Below, in pieces: positions 10,860 through 22,540 of a DNA stretch of 64,000 nucleotides; within the stretch, counting starts at the first letter, position 1; each line of letters starts with the position of its first letter. The stretch is taken from assembly GCA_021234155.1 (NCBI GenBank), contig JAJEKV010000027.1, forward strand, positions 6,386,623 to 6,450,622. The letters run 5' to 3'. Both the position numbers and the translations under genes were made by a program. Under the pieces are notes generated by a model, which did not search any database, was not told where the DNA came from, and saw only the letters and a list, made by a program, of their open reading frames with translations. The DNA is from Isoetes taiwanensis. Lineage: Eukaryota > Streptophyta > Lycopodiopsida > Isoetales > Isoetaceae.

Positions 10860-12456
10860 TAACGAACATGAGCTTTTTCCGCATCGATCCATGCAAACTT
10901 CTCACATTCAAGGGCCACATAGGTCTGTGTGTATCAGCTCCAGAACTCTTTTTGCTCTCTTTTTTGACCTTGCAAATGCTAGATGCTAGTTGAGTGTGCT
11001 TACCTAGCTTACATCCAAGACAAGTAAAATTTTCATGCTCATCATCACAAGCATCATCCTAGAAACTTCACATTGTTTTGTCATGCCAAATTCTTGCTAA
11101 GGGTAGGGAAATAATAACATTTATACTTTCTGCCTGATGCTCATTTAAAAAACCAAATAAGTTGCCCACACATTTTGCCAAAAACTTGAGTTTATTATTA
11201 TGAAGCACTTTACAAAATTGTCTTTCAAAAACAACCTTGTATCCTAAGTCAACCAATTGACTTATAGATATCAAGTTTTTGACAATGGTAGGAATACACA
11301 AAACATCTTTTAAGTTCACTAATTCTCCTTCTAAATCATAAAGCTCTAACAATCCAGTCTCCTCCACCTTTTGAAGTGTTCCATTTCCCATTTGCACATG
11401 ATGTGAAGTCTTCAATCTCTTTTCCTTAAGTGTTCCTGCAGATTTGACTATGCTTCTCTCAGCTCCACTATCGAGAACATATAATTCATGATTAGACTTG
11501 TCATTTAAAATACTCAAAGTATTGCTTATAGTTACCTCTGCGTCAGGGTCTGTTTCTTCAGTATCAGCCTCCTTTGCCACATTAATTGATGCATGCTCCC
11601 TGTTCATGTTACCTCTTCCTCTTATATTCTTAGAACCTCTCCCATTATTAGAGAAACTTCTGCCTCTTCCACGTGGGCTGGAACAATTGCTTGCAATATG
11701 TCCATACCCTTCACAATTGAAACATCTAAGACCTCTGACTTCTTTATTTCTTGGGCAGTTTGCCTTTAGATGTCCAAACATCTTACAATTAAAGCACGTA
11801 TCAATCTTACCTGCAGTGCTCTTACCTTTTCCAGCATATAGAACCTCAGTATGCTCTTCTTCTTCATCTTTTGTTAACTTACTTTGTTCTATTTCTGTTC
11901 TGATTAATGCTTCAGCCTTTTCCCTATTTCTACCTACTGTTCTAATTAGTGTACTCAACTGACCAAAACTAGAAAAAGCTCTTGCAAGATTGAGTACCTG
12001 AAACTCTCGTGTAACTGGCACTTTGGTAGCCTCCAAGTCTGCAATGATGTTGTCAAACTTCTGAAAAAACAATGTGAGATTGTTCTTTTCTTGAAACTTA
12101 AGTTTTCTCAATTCCTTTTCTAGCATATCCCAGCTGTGAAGTATATTTCATCTCATATGTTTTGATTAGATAATCCCATATTTCTTTTGGTGTTTTATCT
12201 CTGATCTTATGCAGAATGCTGGATCCCAACTTACTTGCAATAATCACTCTAGCTTCTTGTAATTTTCCTTTCAAATTGTTTCCTCCACTTGCAGTTGCTG
12301 TGACAGCAGAGGAGCCTTCTCCATCTGGCATATTTGTTGAGCTACTATCTCCTTCAGCTTCATTTTCACAATTTATATAATTCCACAATTCCTCAGCTTC
12401 CAAGACATCCTTCATCCTGCCTTCCACGTTTGAAAGCCTGCTTCTCCTTCAAACAT
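10860..12456 (-). pseudogene. Ty1/copia gag-protease-partial integrase (truncated)
   Basis: Copia polyprotein reading from ATG 12456. The gag N-terminus (MFEGEAGFQTWK) is frameshifted almost at once and continues at 12427-12098 with IWDYLIKTYE, a typical copia gag segment. It then shifts again into 12126-11068. That frame holds two zinc knuckles (CFNCKMFGHLKANC and CFNCEGYGHIASNC), the aspartic protease site VLDSGAERSIV and the GAG-pre-integrase motif ending ARIWHDKTM. Below 11068 a degraded continuation shows the integrase zinc region (FTCLGCKLGKHTQ) until about 10860. There similarity stops, so the rest of integrase, reverse transcriptase, RNase H and the 3' LTR are missing. The knuckles package genomic RNA; the protease matures the polyprotein. 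Inactive. Confidence 0.8.
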
Positions 12457-12507
12457 GGTTATTCCACTTAATAAACTTGCACCAAGCCTTGTTGCCATGA
12501 TAACCCT

Positions 12508-12519
12508 GCTCTGGTACCA
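12508..12519 (-). other. primer-binding site of the copia element
   Basis: On the minus strand this reads TGGTACCAGAGC, one base from the TGGTATCAGAGC commonly used by plant LTR elements and complementary to the 3' end of initiator tRNA-Met. It sits directly downstream (in element orientation) of the LTR boundary. Confidence 0.7.
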
Positions 12520-12520
12520 A

Positions 12521-12845
12521 TGTTGCATGTTCAATAAGGAGCAATTTCACAAGCAAGTTCATTCTCATAGGTATTTCTACTATAGCAATGCAAAACGCTA
12601 TTTTCAACTTCGATTCAATCATTCAATTGGGATTAAAACGGATTACAACTTCCCTCTTGGGCTAATACCAACTGCTCATCTGCTCTGCTTATTAAGACGA
12701 TTCTCTGTTCTTGTATCTTGATCGATTTCCTATCAGTTCGGGATCAGCTTTTCTTTCTTATTATCCATGGTTTATCAATGTCACTGTTCTATTTGACCGA
12801 CATCCCATTTCTTTGTATAGTCTATAACCGACCAATTTATCAACA
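12521..12845 (-). repeat. 5' LTR of the copia element (probable boundaries)
   Basis: About 325 bp bounded by TGTTG and CAACA, a 5-bp terminal inverted repeat of the TG...CA type, ending next to the primer-binding site. The size suits a copia LTR. The matching 3' LTR is not in the window, so the outer boundary rests only on the inverted repeat. Confidence 0.5.
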
Positions 12846-13047
12846 TTGCATACTATATCTAATTTCTTCTTATTATTTCACTCAATGGTCTTTTTACCAC
12901 ATAGTCCCAATGGTTTTCTTGCTCCATAGTCGCAAGGTTAACCATTTAGGTTAAGCCAGTATCTTTAAGTCTTCTGAACTTCATTCTCATGATAATACTG
13001 ATTCACCTTATAATGTTAATTCATGATACTAACATTTTCAATTTTAG
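12846..13047. other. flank of copia element
   Basis: AT-rich, no gene seen. It ends in a pyrimidine-rich acceptor-like tract (ttttcaattttag) before the open segment at 13048. Confidence 0.4.
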
Positions 13048-13201
13048 CTTCCTTCATGGTCGGACGTGCTATGCTGAGTTGGTCAGGCCTGGCCAGCCGC
13101 TACATGTGACATTGAGCGTGGCTTCCGTACGGGTGCTGGGATCATACCTTCGGGAGGTTATGGACATGCGAGATCAGCTATGTCCTCGGGCACACACTTG
13201 A
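13048..13201 (+). CDS. possible terminal exon, unknown protein
   Basis: A 154-base open segment, more GC-rich than its surroundings. It starts right after an acceptor-like pyrimidine tract ending TTTTAG and closes with TGA at 13199-13201. It reads HGRTCYAELVRPGQPLHVTL and VMDMRDQLCPRAHT. I do not recognise it. The base composition contrast argues for a captured or decayed coding exon; no partner exon could be identified upstream. Confidence 0.3.
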
Positions 13202-14119
13202 CATGTATATATACATTTATTTCATAGATGTATACTTGTATAGTTTGACAGCATTCTTATTACTATCATGGTTTTTCCCGCGAAAACCCTTCAGGGTGGG
13301 GGTTTTTTAAACCGGACAGTAATAAGTTTGCTGCGCTCCTTCTGGGTCCCATAGGCCGATTGGTCTCAGTGGATGATAAAAATCATTCTTACTTTCTTTC
13401 TTTCTTTTTTGCTTTTTTTTTTTGTTTAGATTAACATCCATCTTTAATAAACATAACTAATTGGATATAAAGCTCAAGTACATGAATGTCTCTTTTAAAA
13501 ATTTTGATTGTTTATTTTTAGGTGGGTTAATACCTTAGGTCTCTAAAACTTGGACTTCCTTTTAAGCATATGATATTTTGAAGCTTGATGTTATGGATTG
13601 GCAAATGACGTCAATTTTATCATGCAATAATCCCACCTCATGTAGACTTGATGTTATGGATTGATGTTATGGATAGGCAAATGGCGTCAATTTTATCGTG
13701 CGAATAATCCCACCTGATGTAGAGTCTCCTAATGAATAAATTATTGATGAATAAAGTTAGAACTTGATTTACATGCCTAGAATGAAATCAAAACTGATAC
13801 CATCCATATTTGCATATTCACCTGCATATAACTTTGACTGGGATTCTCATGCAGTATTTTGTTCTATCATTTGATTGTTATGAATTGCTCCAGGCTTTTG
13901 CAATGGCATAGCAAAACATACGACAAAGGATGAAAATGTATAGGTGCATTATTTCAACCAAAACCCCTATATAATACCCAGAATGTCCAAATATTATGTT
14001 CTAACTATTTGTCTACAATCTCAGGGAATGCCCAACAAAAGTGGGCAATTTTCTATCTTTGGATATTTTTGTTATAATAAACTCATTGCAGTCAAGACAT
14101 TTACAAACATCCAACTTAT
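13202..14119. other. AT-rich non-coding stretch
   Basis: No gene seen. It holds a pyrimidine tract (13393-13427) and a near-duplicate of about 50 bp: 'gcaaatgacgtcaattttatcatgc' type sequence near 13600 recurs near 13675 with small changes. A G/C-rich palindromic patch lies at about 13270-13300. Confidence 0.5.
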
Positions 14120-14147
14120 GCCCATCAACGCTGGGCACCGTTACTAG
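14120..14147 (+). mobile_element. Helitron-like 3' terminus (B)
   Basis: Hairpin GCCCATC-AAC-GCTGGGC (one mismatch) followed by ACCGTTA and CTAG, then T. It aligns with the terminus at 2940-2967 over about 30 bases in the same orientation, so the two elements belong to one family. The body and 5' end were not delimited. Confidence 0.55.
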
Positions 14148-14148
14148 T

Positions 14149-15913
14149 AATAATATATTAATATAGCACATCGAGCCATTGAAAAGGCACCAAACATACT
14201 AAGAAATTGAACCATTAAATTAAACCCTCGCGACCACCCCAGTTGTTTTTGCTGATATTCATGGAGGGCGTCCAATAGTTGGCGAGGAGCCCCAAATACA
14301 TATGCCAATATATGTGTATCGTATATATGTACAATGCACCTCACAACCTTTAGGTTAATTGTGTATTTGAAACTGATAGTTAACTATAACTTACTAAAAA
14401 ATGAGTTGCATCAAATGATGATTGGGATCGTCCGAAACAGACATCCAACAGTCCGAGCCTACGGATGTGATCCTCTAAACCAACTTCAACTTATCATGTG
14501 AAGCATACCGTTCATCATGTTTGTAAAGTTGTTTGTATCCGACGGCATTAAGGTCTGGTTTTGAATCCATTTGTACAATGAATCCAGATTCTCGTGCAAA
14601 TGGATTCTTGTGGAAATGGATTTTTGTGGAAATGGATTCTTGTATTTTCGCCATAATCAGCCAGCAAGAGGGCGGGGAGGAAAGATCAAAGTATTTGGGC
14701 ATGTGGCATGATATTTTCAATTTGCTTCATCAATCTGAACCTGCCATCATTATAACTTCCTTTTTCATAACTTTTGGCACTACAAATGTGGCATAAAAAT
14801 GTGGCGAAAGTATGCAAGATTTTAATCCACTTCAACGTGCTTTCACCCTTTGACCAGATAGGTGAAAAAGATTTTTAATTCTATACCAGTTATACTCTAG
14901 AATTATAGCGGTTCTAGTAACATGGAGGATGAATAGTCTCAGTTTTCTCAAGGCTACAATGCCACATGCAGACATAGTATACGAGATTTATGGTAATTGA
15001 ATTTCTCTTTAAAAGCGATTAGTATTGGTGTATATCTCCACTTTAGAGTTGATAGAACAAATTATATATTAAGTAGATGTCGTTGTTGCATATACATTAA
15101 TGGAGCAGTCTAGTCTAGTATAATATGTCTTAAGGCAAGACCCAATGAATGGAATAAATGGTCATCTAGTTGAACCTTCAGAAGACTATAATTTCAGCAT
15201 ATTCAATATATGTCATGTTATAGTAGAGTTTTACATATTAATTAACTCAAATGAGTATTGCTCTAGAATTTCAAAACCTTAAATGAACAAGAGTGTGAGT
15301 ACTGTATGCTCTTTTGAACACTTTGTCATATATGGTGCTTGAAGTATTTGCATTACAGACGTGTTTGTCATATGATTTAAAATCTACAATGTCTCTAGTG
15401 TAAACTACTTAGAGGTAATGGATCTAACAGCTAATATAAGGCAGTTAGCATGTATGCCGAGTAAATTATTGAACAAAGTAATGAGTCTTATATGGTGCAA
15501 ATAGCATTTGATGAATTTGTTAGGGATGCATTGAAATATGCAATGCAATTGAACTAGCATTCTGTTAAAGGCTTACAAATGGTATTGGGCCACTTTTTTG
15601 TAGGATGGGTTGCCTTCAAAGATTTAAGTATGTGTCAATTATTTAAAGGATCACAAAGACCAAAGGCATTAAGTACCAGCTTAGAAAAGACAAATGCTTG
15701 GTCTGGATTGATTAGATTTCTTAGGGATTGACCAGCCAGATGTAGTTCTAATATCAATTATTTCGGCCAGGCTTCCTTTTAGACACTTCAATTCACTGGT
15801 TCAAATGTTTTTGCATGTATCTTTAATTTGCATTAGTACTTATTTGAGCATACATTATCTTTACTTATCCATATGTACATGCTTGCCTGACACATACTGC
15901 ACAAGATGGGCAG
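14149..15913. other. AT-rich stretch with a small tandem repeat
   Basis: No supported gene apart from a three-copy 16-bp tandem repeat (unit about AAATGGATTCTTGTGG) at roughly 14597-14643. The rest is AT-rich and may be the upstream introns of the spliced gene that begins to show exons at 15914. Confidence 0.45.
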
Positions 15914-15950
15914 ACTAAGGAAAGTGCTGCAAGCTCTTCTAAAAGCAAAG
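15914..15950 (+). CDS. small Ser/Lys-rich exon upstream of the Penelope-like unit
   Basis: A 37-base open exon bounded by GGGCAG and AAAG|GTAACA. It encodes TKESAASSSKSK. The composition resembles the next small exon (16833-16875), so both may belong to one N-terminal low-complexity region. This exon has no counterpart in the second copy, which begins further downstream, so its membership is tentative. Confidence 0.35.
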
Positions 15951-16832
15951 GTAACATACCCTAAAAATCATAAGAAAACTTATCAGGACTACGACTGTGG
16001 AATCTGAAAGCGCAACAGACTTGGCAAAAAGAGAGGTTTAACTCTGGTATCAAATATCACTTCAATTATCTATTTTCTTTTATATCTACAAATTATTCTT
16101 TATATGAGGGAAGCTTATAAGCATTCGAAATTCAAGACTATAACATGACGCATGCACCAGCTATGCCACTTGGGCCTGCTACACTATGCCACTTGGCCCT
16201 GCAGCCCTGATAGTCATCTTAAAAAGTCCTATATCGATCCCAAAATGCCTGATGCAGGATGTCAACAAAAAGTTTATAAATTGCAAATTATTCTAGCAAT
16301 GGAGATCATTGGGTGTGCATTATGCATGGGGTTTAGGTTGGCCTTTACTGTAATAGTAAGAGTCAACCCACCCTTGTTGTATAGTGATCCACAAAAGAGC
16401 CGACTCTACTTCATGGTAGGAGGTAGGTTAAGACAAACCCTAGGAATTCAAAGTGTTACTAAGAGTTTTAACTCCTTAGACCAGATAACAAGCTGATTTC
16501 AATAAATGGGGATAATGCAATGGTTTACCATTGGATTATAGTTGATATCTTCTAAATACCATGGGTAGCAATATCCTTTAGACACGCATATTTTAGGGGT
16601 TTAGCCATCATAATAATGATAGGATTCTCTTTGTTTATAGTGTATATAAATGACCACATACCGATTATTGAAATTAGATTTTTACATGGCATTTATGAGT
16701 TTCGGTAGATGTCAGAATCTAAATACTTTTGCATACTTAAATTTCTACCTAGCCTTATGAAAATAGCCTTGCCTTACATGGTTTAACTTGTTTATCTAAG
16801 ATATGGATGGATTTTCGGCACTTGTCCTTTAG

Positions 16833-16875
16833 GTTTTAGCCAAAAGCAGCAGGTCCACTGAAGATAACTTCACGG
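16833..16875 (+). CDS. small exon, Penelope-like unit copy 1
   Basis: A 43-base exon between TGTCCTTTAG and ACGG|GTAAGT. It encodes VLAKSSRSTEDNFT. The second copy (48481-48523) keeps the splice signals and the frame (GLAKSSRSAKDNFM), which supports a real spliced exon. It ends in phase 1. If the following acceptor is CATCATAG at 17085, the frame joins to the acidic exon. Confidence 0.5.
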
Positions 16876-17085
16876 GTAAGTTTGCAGTATATTTATCTTC
16901 CTAAACTAGGGCAAATAGATGGCCAGGACTTTTGGTTTAACTCCGAAGAAGAATAGATGCTAGATACAAGTTTTAACTTTAAAAGATCGGTTGGATATTT
17001 GGCATGCTGCAACAGAGTAGTACTGAAAAGACTCTCTGGGTTTATAATGTTCCCGGGCTTTTGCCATGTAGATTATACATCATAG

Positions 17086-17416
17086 GGAACAAAATGACTG
17101 ATTACGATACGATACAGATGGCATGTTCTTTAGCTCCGGCTCTGAGAGTGAGGAATCACTATATTGTTACTTAGATGAAGAAATGAATCCATGCCTTGAT
17201 AAATTATACTTGGGCGATCCTGCATTTAGTATAGAAGCTGGTTCTGAGATGGGACAAAAACATGGTAAAAATGAGGCTCATGGAGGCAATAAGCAGTTTA
17301 GCCACGGTACTAAGTTGCCTAAGACTGATTTGCTACAACCTAGAAGGGATAGTGAAGCATTTGTTCCTGAAACACAGCCTGAAGAAGATCTTGATTCTGA
17401 ACAAGAAGAAATACAT
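17086..17416 (+). CDS. acidic exon, Penelope-like unit copy 1
   Basis: An exon of about 331 bases encoding an acidic, Ser/Glu-rich segment: GSESEESLYCYLDEEMN, LDKLYLGDPAFSIEAGSE and EEDLDSEQEEI. A small insertion near the start (repeated GATAC) shifts the frame relative to copy 2, where the segment begins MTDYDIDDMFFSS. The 3' end falls at a donor that is intact in copy 2 (CAG|GTAACT) but reads CATGTAACT here. This copy also preserves the empty target site of the LINE that splits copy 2. No domain is recognised. It may be a disordered N-terminal region of the reverse transcriptase protein. Confidence 0.5.
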
Positions 17417-18329
17417 GTAACTTTCTGAGTCTCCTTATGGTATAATAATTATAGTTCTGGGAGAATTAAACAATCGAAAGGAGACCACAAATCTTACATA
17501 ATATGGTCTAAAGAATGCCTTTTGGCACAGGTTTGATTTCCACATGCATTTGTTTTTCATTTTTTACATGTGATTTTTTTTATTTTCATTATAACTATGC
17601 TTGGACAACTAGTACAAGGGGTAACAGCCATAAGCTGAGATTACCCAAGGTACCTTTTGGTCCTTGCAATGTCACCCATATTTTGGCTAACATTGTACTG
17701 GTTGGCTGCAGGTACGGGTAATCTCTTTCCTTTGTGCTTTATGTTGTCCTAGTTGTTGTTGTATGGTGTAATTGAGGATAGAATACGTGAAGACAAAAAG
17801 GAAACCAGCATTGATGCTGTTATATCAAATATGGGTGACTGATTATCATAACAGAATATCAGGGTAACAAGTTCCAGTTTTTCTGCTCTAAAATATACTA
17901 TTACAGATGTGTTGTGTACTATTATATTTTGTTCAAACAAGACATAGGGCCTTATGGCTGGCTCCTCTATTTTCATAGGCGTGATAAGTACCTATAGTAT
18001 TGAGCAAAATCTAGCTTCGGGAAACAATATTCTTGGTGTCAATCTTGTAATGTTAGGCTGAAATATAGTCTGGATTATGATAAACTGTTGTTGGACCCAT
18101 TGTTTAAGAGCCTTGTTCTGGATCCACCACATCCAGTAGCAGAGTGATAAGACAATGGTGGGATTGACCTAAGTTGATGATTATGCTAACTATACTTCCT
18201 GAGATAGCATAGTCTGATGTACTATTTTAGACATTCCACTTGCATTGGTTCAACCTGTGCTTGCTGTGTAAAACTGGTGGTTCTAAGTTAACAAGATATG
18301 TACTAACCTTAATGGTGCATCTTTGTAGG

Positions 18330-18692
18330 ATGAATTTGACAACAAAGTGGTAGCTCCAACTTGGAACAAAGAACTGGAAGCCTTAGCGTACGCAAGCAAC
18401 AAAATTGAATGTCCCAGTAATGCAGTACAGACAGTTCTGTGTTGTTTCAAAGATCCACAAGTTCATAAATTTATTCTCAACAAAGAAGCACAAAGGACAG
18501 AACATCAGTATTCTGCTGTTTCACACATGGTTTCAGTGAGTGGTTGATGCAGATACCAGTGATTAACAAGTGTACGGGGGAGAAGCTGGCTGAGTACATC
18601 AATGAAATATATGAGGCTCTACCACATAAAATATATAAATGGACCTCTGACGAAGATGAGGCAAAAAAACAGTTCTTCATTCCGCATCCATA
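18330..18692 (+). CDS. further exon of the Penelope-like unit (frameshifted)
   Basis: After an acceptor-like CTTTGTAG, an open frame reads DEFDNKVVAPTWNKELEALA, then KDPQVHKFILNKEAQRTEHQ. A frameshift near 18530 leads into WLMQIPVINKCTGEKLAEYI and KWTSDEDEAKKQFFIPHP, ending at a TAA near 18690. It lies in the order expected for the region N-terminal to the reverse transcriptase. I do not recognise a named domain. Copy 2 lacks this part, because it is cut off by the Harbinger insertion. Confidence 0.45.
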
Positions 18693-19051
18693 ATCTTAGG
18701 GACACAAATCTTGTCTAAAATTTTAGACAAAAAGGTACAGTGTACTATTTTCTTCTTATTTTTCAATAAATCTCCTTTGAGGTGTCTTCTTCCCATGCAG
18801 TCCTTGCTGATAGTCCTCTGTTATACATATTAAAAACCAAATAAAAACTTAAAGTCATATAAATCAATACGCTCAGCCCATTAGGGTAAGTGAGGATTTT
18901 AATGGCCAAGTGGCAAATTTTTGTGCTAATCAGCACTTTGAAATGGCTTGATAGGATAGTCCTACCCCTGTATCATTATACATCCTTATAGAATGTAATT
19001 GCATTCCTAACTCATAAAATGATAAAGAGAGTTTTTGGATATACCTTATTT

Positions 19052-20216
19052 TTAGAAGTTGAGTTTTGAGCTGACGATCACTTCTTTATTGTTGTCCTCT
19101 TCATGCTTCCCTTTTGTCACAGATTGCTCCACATCGTTTGGACTGGCAATGCCTTCAATAGATGGTCTAATTTCACTAGAATTAGCCATAATATGAGGTG
19201 TTGTTGTGAGTCTTGGGACACTGGCCACACTTTGCATGCTATTAGATATGCTTGCTCTAGCTTTTCTGGGATAACGCCTGTTGCTGGTGCTAGCAGCTCC
19301 TTCTATAGCCTTCATAAAGTCAATACCTTTTATAGTCTTTCCACAGATATCATTCATTTTACACGGGCCTTGAAATTCCGAAGTCAGCATAAGGATCAGA
19401 TGCCAACTGAAATGTCATGTCAAACAAGACTCTCCTGACTTTTAGATAATGCCATGATGCTCGTTTTGAGGCTAGTCATAAGGAAATTCCTAAAGGTCAC
19501 AACGCGACCAACATTGGACATATCAGGATACAACTCTTCTAAGTGGTTAAGGAGAAACCAAATACCATGGTCAAGCCATGTCATGTTATCTCCACATTCC
19601 AAATTCTGCCCTTAATAGGCTCACATCCACATTTGAAGTACGGGCACATGGTTCTCCATAATTTTCTAGATAAAAATCATTTCGGACTTCAGTTGGGTAG
19701 GCCATGTGGCCCTTTTGGCTGACAAACATGTACTCACTTTTAAACATTTTTTGTCAAAAAACCTAGTGTCGATAATAAGCTTAATTTTTTCTTTCTTAAC
19801 GAGCTTTTCCATTTCTTGTGCAGCACTCTTCGCGGTCAGTATCTGTACAGGTGTGATACCACCCAAAATTTTCCAAGCCTCAAAGCTAATGGGTGCTAAA
19901 GCCCCAAAGTTCTTTGTTCTCCATAGGCCCTGGTTACACAAAAATGCCCCAGATTCCACTAGCCTTTCTGGAATTAAAGGGAGTCTGTGTGTATTATGCA
20001 GTGTCAAATCACAATCTAGACCAGTATTGTCATTGTGAAGTTCATTACTCTGTCCCCTGAGTTGTGCTTTATCACTGTCAGACAGTAACATATCCCTGAA
20101 GGGATCTTCTTGATCCATAACATTATCTTTGCTTAGCCTGTCATTTTGCACTTCCAAATTCCCAAACTGTGGTTTGATGTTGTTGGCCCTCTCTAGAGCT
20201 ATAACATTTAAGGAAA
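19052..20216 (-). pseudogene. unknown minus-strand coding remnant
   Basis: A well-behaved frame runs from about 20216 to 19666 on the minus strand, with protein-like sequence: RLPLIPERLVESGAFLCNQG, ISFEAWKILGGITPVQIL and EMEKLVKKEKIKLIIDTRFF. Two further frames follow at 19602-19420 (NMTWLDHGIWFLLNHLEELY) and 19390-19052, broken by stops. The plus strand here is poorer in protein-like character. I do not recognise the family. It lies opposite in strand to the surrounding Penelope-like unit, between its exon at 18.3-18.7 kb and the reverse transcriptase, so it may be a nested gene or insertion in an intron. Confidence 0.4.
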
Positions 20217-20533
20217 ATTGGCAAAAACATCATCACTGATACCATGTTTGGGTGGAGATATACATAAAATCTTAGGGACATATGCTACAAGCCTTTTCTA
20301 ACCTTCGCCTGTGACAGAGGTGTAGCCTGCCCATGCTCAAATCCAACATTGCAAAAGTTCATTGACCCTAAGATAGAGCACATACGGACCACCAATTTGA
20401 GTATCATCGATAACCGTACTCTTAAGAACTTGTTCAAAAAGGCTTAAACCATATACCTGATAAGAGCCTTGATGTGCATGAGTTTTAGAAGGATTTGTAT
20501 GGCAGTATAGAAAGGATTTTTGAGCTACACAGG

Positions 20534-22075
20534 TGTGACGTCCCCTACTCATATACGGTGCACTCATCGTATACAAACAGGAGTTCATCCCCCATACCAG
20601 CTCCATGCTGATACAAGGCCCTCCACGTATCACTGCAACCTTGACGAGTTCCAGTGGGAAGAATGAAGGGGTCATTTTACCCTGTCTCCCTCAGGGCCTA
20701 CCTAGCTGCGGAAGCGTAACATACATGTCAGTATACATCAACATCATCTGACCATCACGAAGGATGGTTCACCACATATCTGCATAGACAGAGATCAGCA
20801 CATCACATATGGAGATCCTACCCAAGGCTCAGACTCAAGGGGGGAGGACTGACGGCTTGGGGCTTCAGGAGTCATCGCAGACAGAATTCATGGCAAATGG
20901 ATTTGGCTGGCATAAGAACATGGCTTAGGGTAGTCCACTCCATCCCCCCCTCCTGTACACACTTTGCAGAGTAGGTTGAAAAATATTGGGACCTGACTGT
21001 AGCCCGCCAGATGCGTAGCCAGAGGGGCTACTCATGGGTTGCATCTCCCCATTTCCAATGGGGCAGGTAGGGATTGCTCCCACCAGAGGCTGGCATGCTG
21101 ACTCAAGGTGACTAGAGGGCCACTGCCCATACTCGACTGAACTCCATGGAAGGTGTACACCACCCCAAGAGTGTCGAACCCATGCAAAGCCCGCACGCAG
21201 TGGCAGAGCATTAGGTCTAGTGCACTGTAGTCCCCGATAGGCTTTACTACCAGAGGGACGTGATCATGAGTCAGGACATGAGCCTCCTTGTCAGCCAGTC
21301 TGGCCCCTCCACCCACAACCAGGTTTTTGGTTCTTGTACACAGGCCGAATTTAATATTGCATTAAAGAGGGCTAGGAGCATCAAACTACTAGGCTTTTAA
21401 GGCCTCTACCCCCCTTCCCAATACAATGATTCCACAGAGATCATCATCACATACATATCATAGAAGAACTAAAGAATAAGATTTAATCTAAATCACAGAG
21501 TTAGGTTCTTTAGTTATGGCTTGGTATCTAGAGGTCTAGATGGCTGCTATGGGCAATTCAATAGGCTAAACCTACTTACACTATGCCTGGGAGGCGGATT
21601 AGACTATTGAATTGGCAAAATACCTGATCCCTGGCTTGCTCCTTCTGCTCTGAACACGTCCATGCTGTAGAACTGCTTTAAGATGAAGTCCGAAAGGGAA
21701 GCTGATGAGCTAGGCTGCTCAGACAGACTTCGGGAGTCGAGATCGGCTCTTGGAGCAAGCGAAACGGAGTTCTAGAAGGCTGTGGACGAAAATGGAAAGT
21801 TAGGATGTCAGATGCCTTATATAAGCTATAAGTTAGGACTAGGGTTTCCATCAACCCTTGAGCATGTGGGATAAATGGGTGTGGCCCACTTGCCTATATT
21901 AATTAAGTGGGCTAAAGTGTACACATGAATAAATATGCACACACTTGCAAGTTGCCCCCTAGGGTGCTACTTGCTTAGCTAAACGTCGGCGTACACGTCC
22001 ATCGGGATGGCGTGTACGCGTGACGATGCAGTACAGTATACGTCCTAGGACCGTATACTGTGCTGGAACGTCACA
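20534..22075 (-). repeat. 3' LTR of Gypsy-1
   Basis: 1542 bp; near-identical to 44746-46277 apart from scattered substitutions and a short insertion near 20637. It carries the same TATA-like and AAACCCTAG motifs near 21830-21847. Confidence 0.92.
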
Positions 22076-22090
22076 TTCTCCCCACCTTGA
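22076..22090 (-). other. polypurine tract of Gypsy-1
   Basis: On the minus strand: AAGGTGGGGAGAA immediately before the 3' LTR start TGTGACG. A similar purine run recurs about 40 bp further upstream (near 22120-22130), suggesting a small local duplication of the tract. It primes plus-strand DNA synthesis. Confidence 0.75.
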
Positions 22091-22540
22091 GATGATGCTG
22101 TCCGCAGCATCGTGGGTCTCCCCACCTTGGGATCTTCTTTTCCTGCAACCAATTGATGCATACAATTTATTAATATACTTACACAATTATTAGTATTACC
22201 CTAAGGTAATATTTTTAAGCATACCCCAGTGCATCATGGCCCAAAGGGTTTAAGCTAGAGAACATCCCTGATGATCTCATCCTCGCCCATGTTCACTTCT
22301 ACCTTCAATCGCATGTCCTTCCCCTATGGGCATGCTTACATTACGGTGCAACATTGCTCATGTTCACCATTTGCCTAACTAATTCAAGCAAAACCACGGT
22401 CATGCCTACAATGACATTACACCATGTCCTAGAGAGCACCGTAGTGGTCCCATCATCGGTAATAACGCATGCAACCCATACCTAGCATAGGCTGCATGCG
22501 TAGATTAATCTTACTACACATGAAATTAATCTAAACGTAA
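22091..22540 (-). other. 3' untranslated region of Gypsy-1
   Basis: About 450 bp between the end of pol and the polypurine tract. No open frame of interest. Confidence 0.5.

Noticed and set aside
14029-14050. Hairpin TGCCCAAC-AAAA-GTGGGCA as a third Helitron end
   Set aside because: No CTRR sequence follows at the right distance.
21700-21745. CTGATGAG in the Gypsy-1 LTR as a hammerhead ribozyme core
   Set aside because: The conserved GAAA and the flanking stems are missing.
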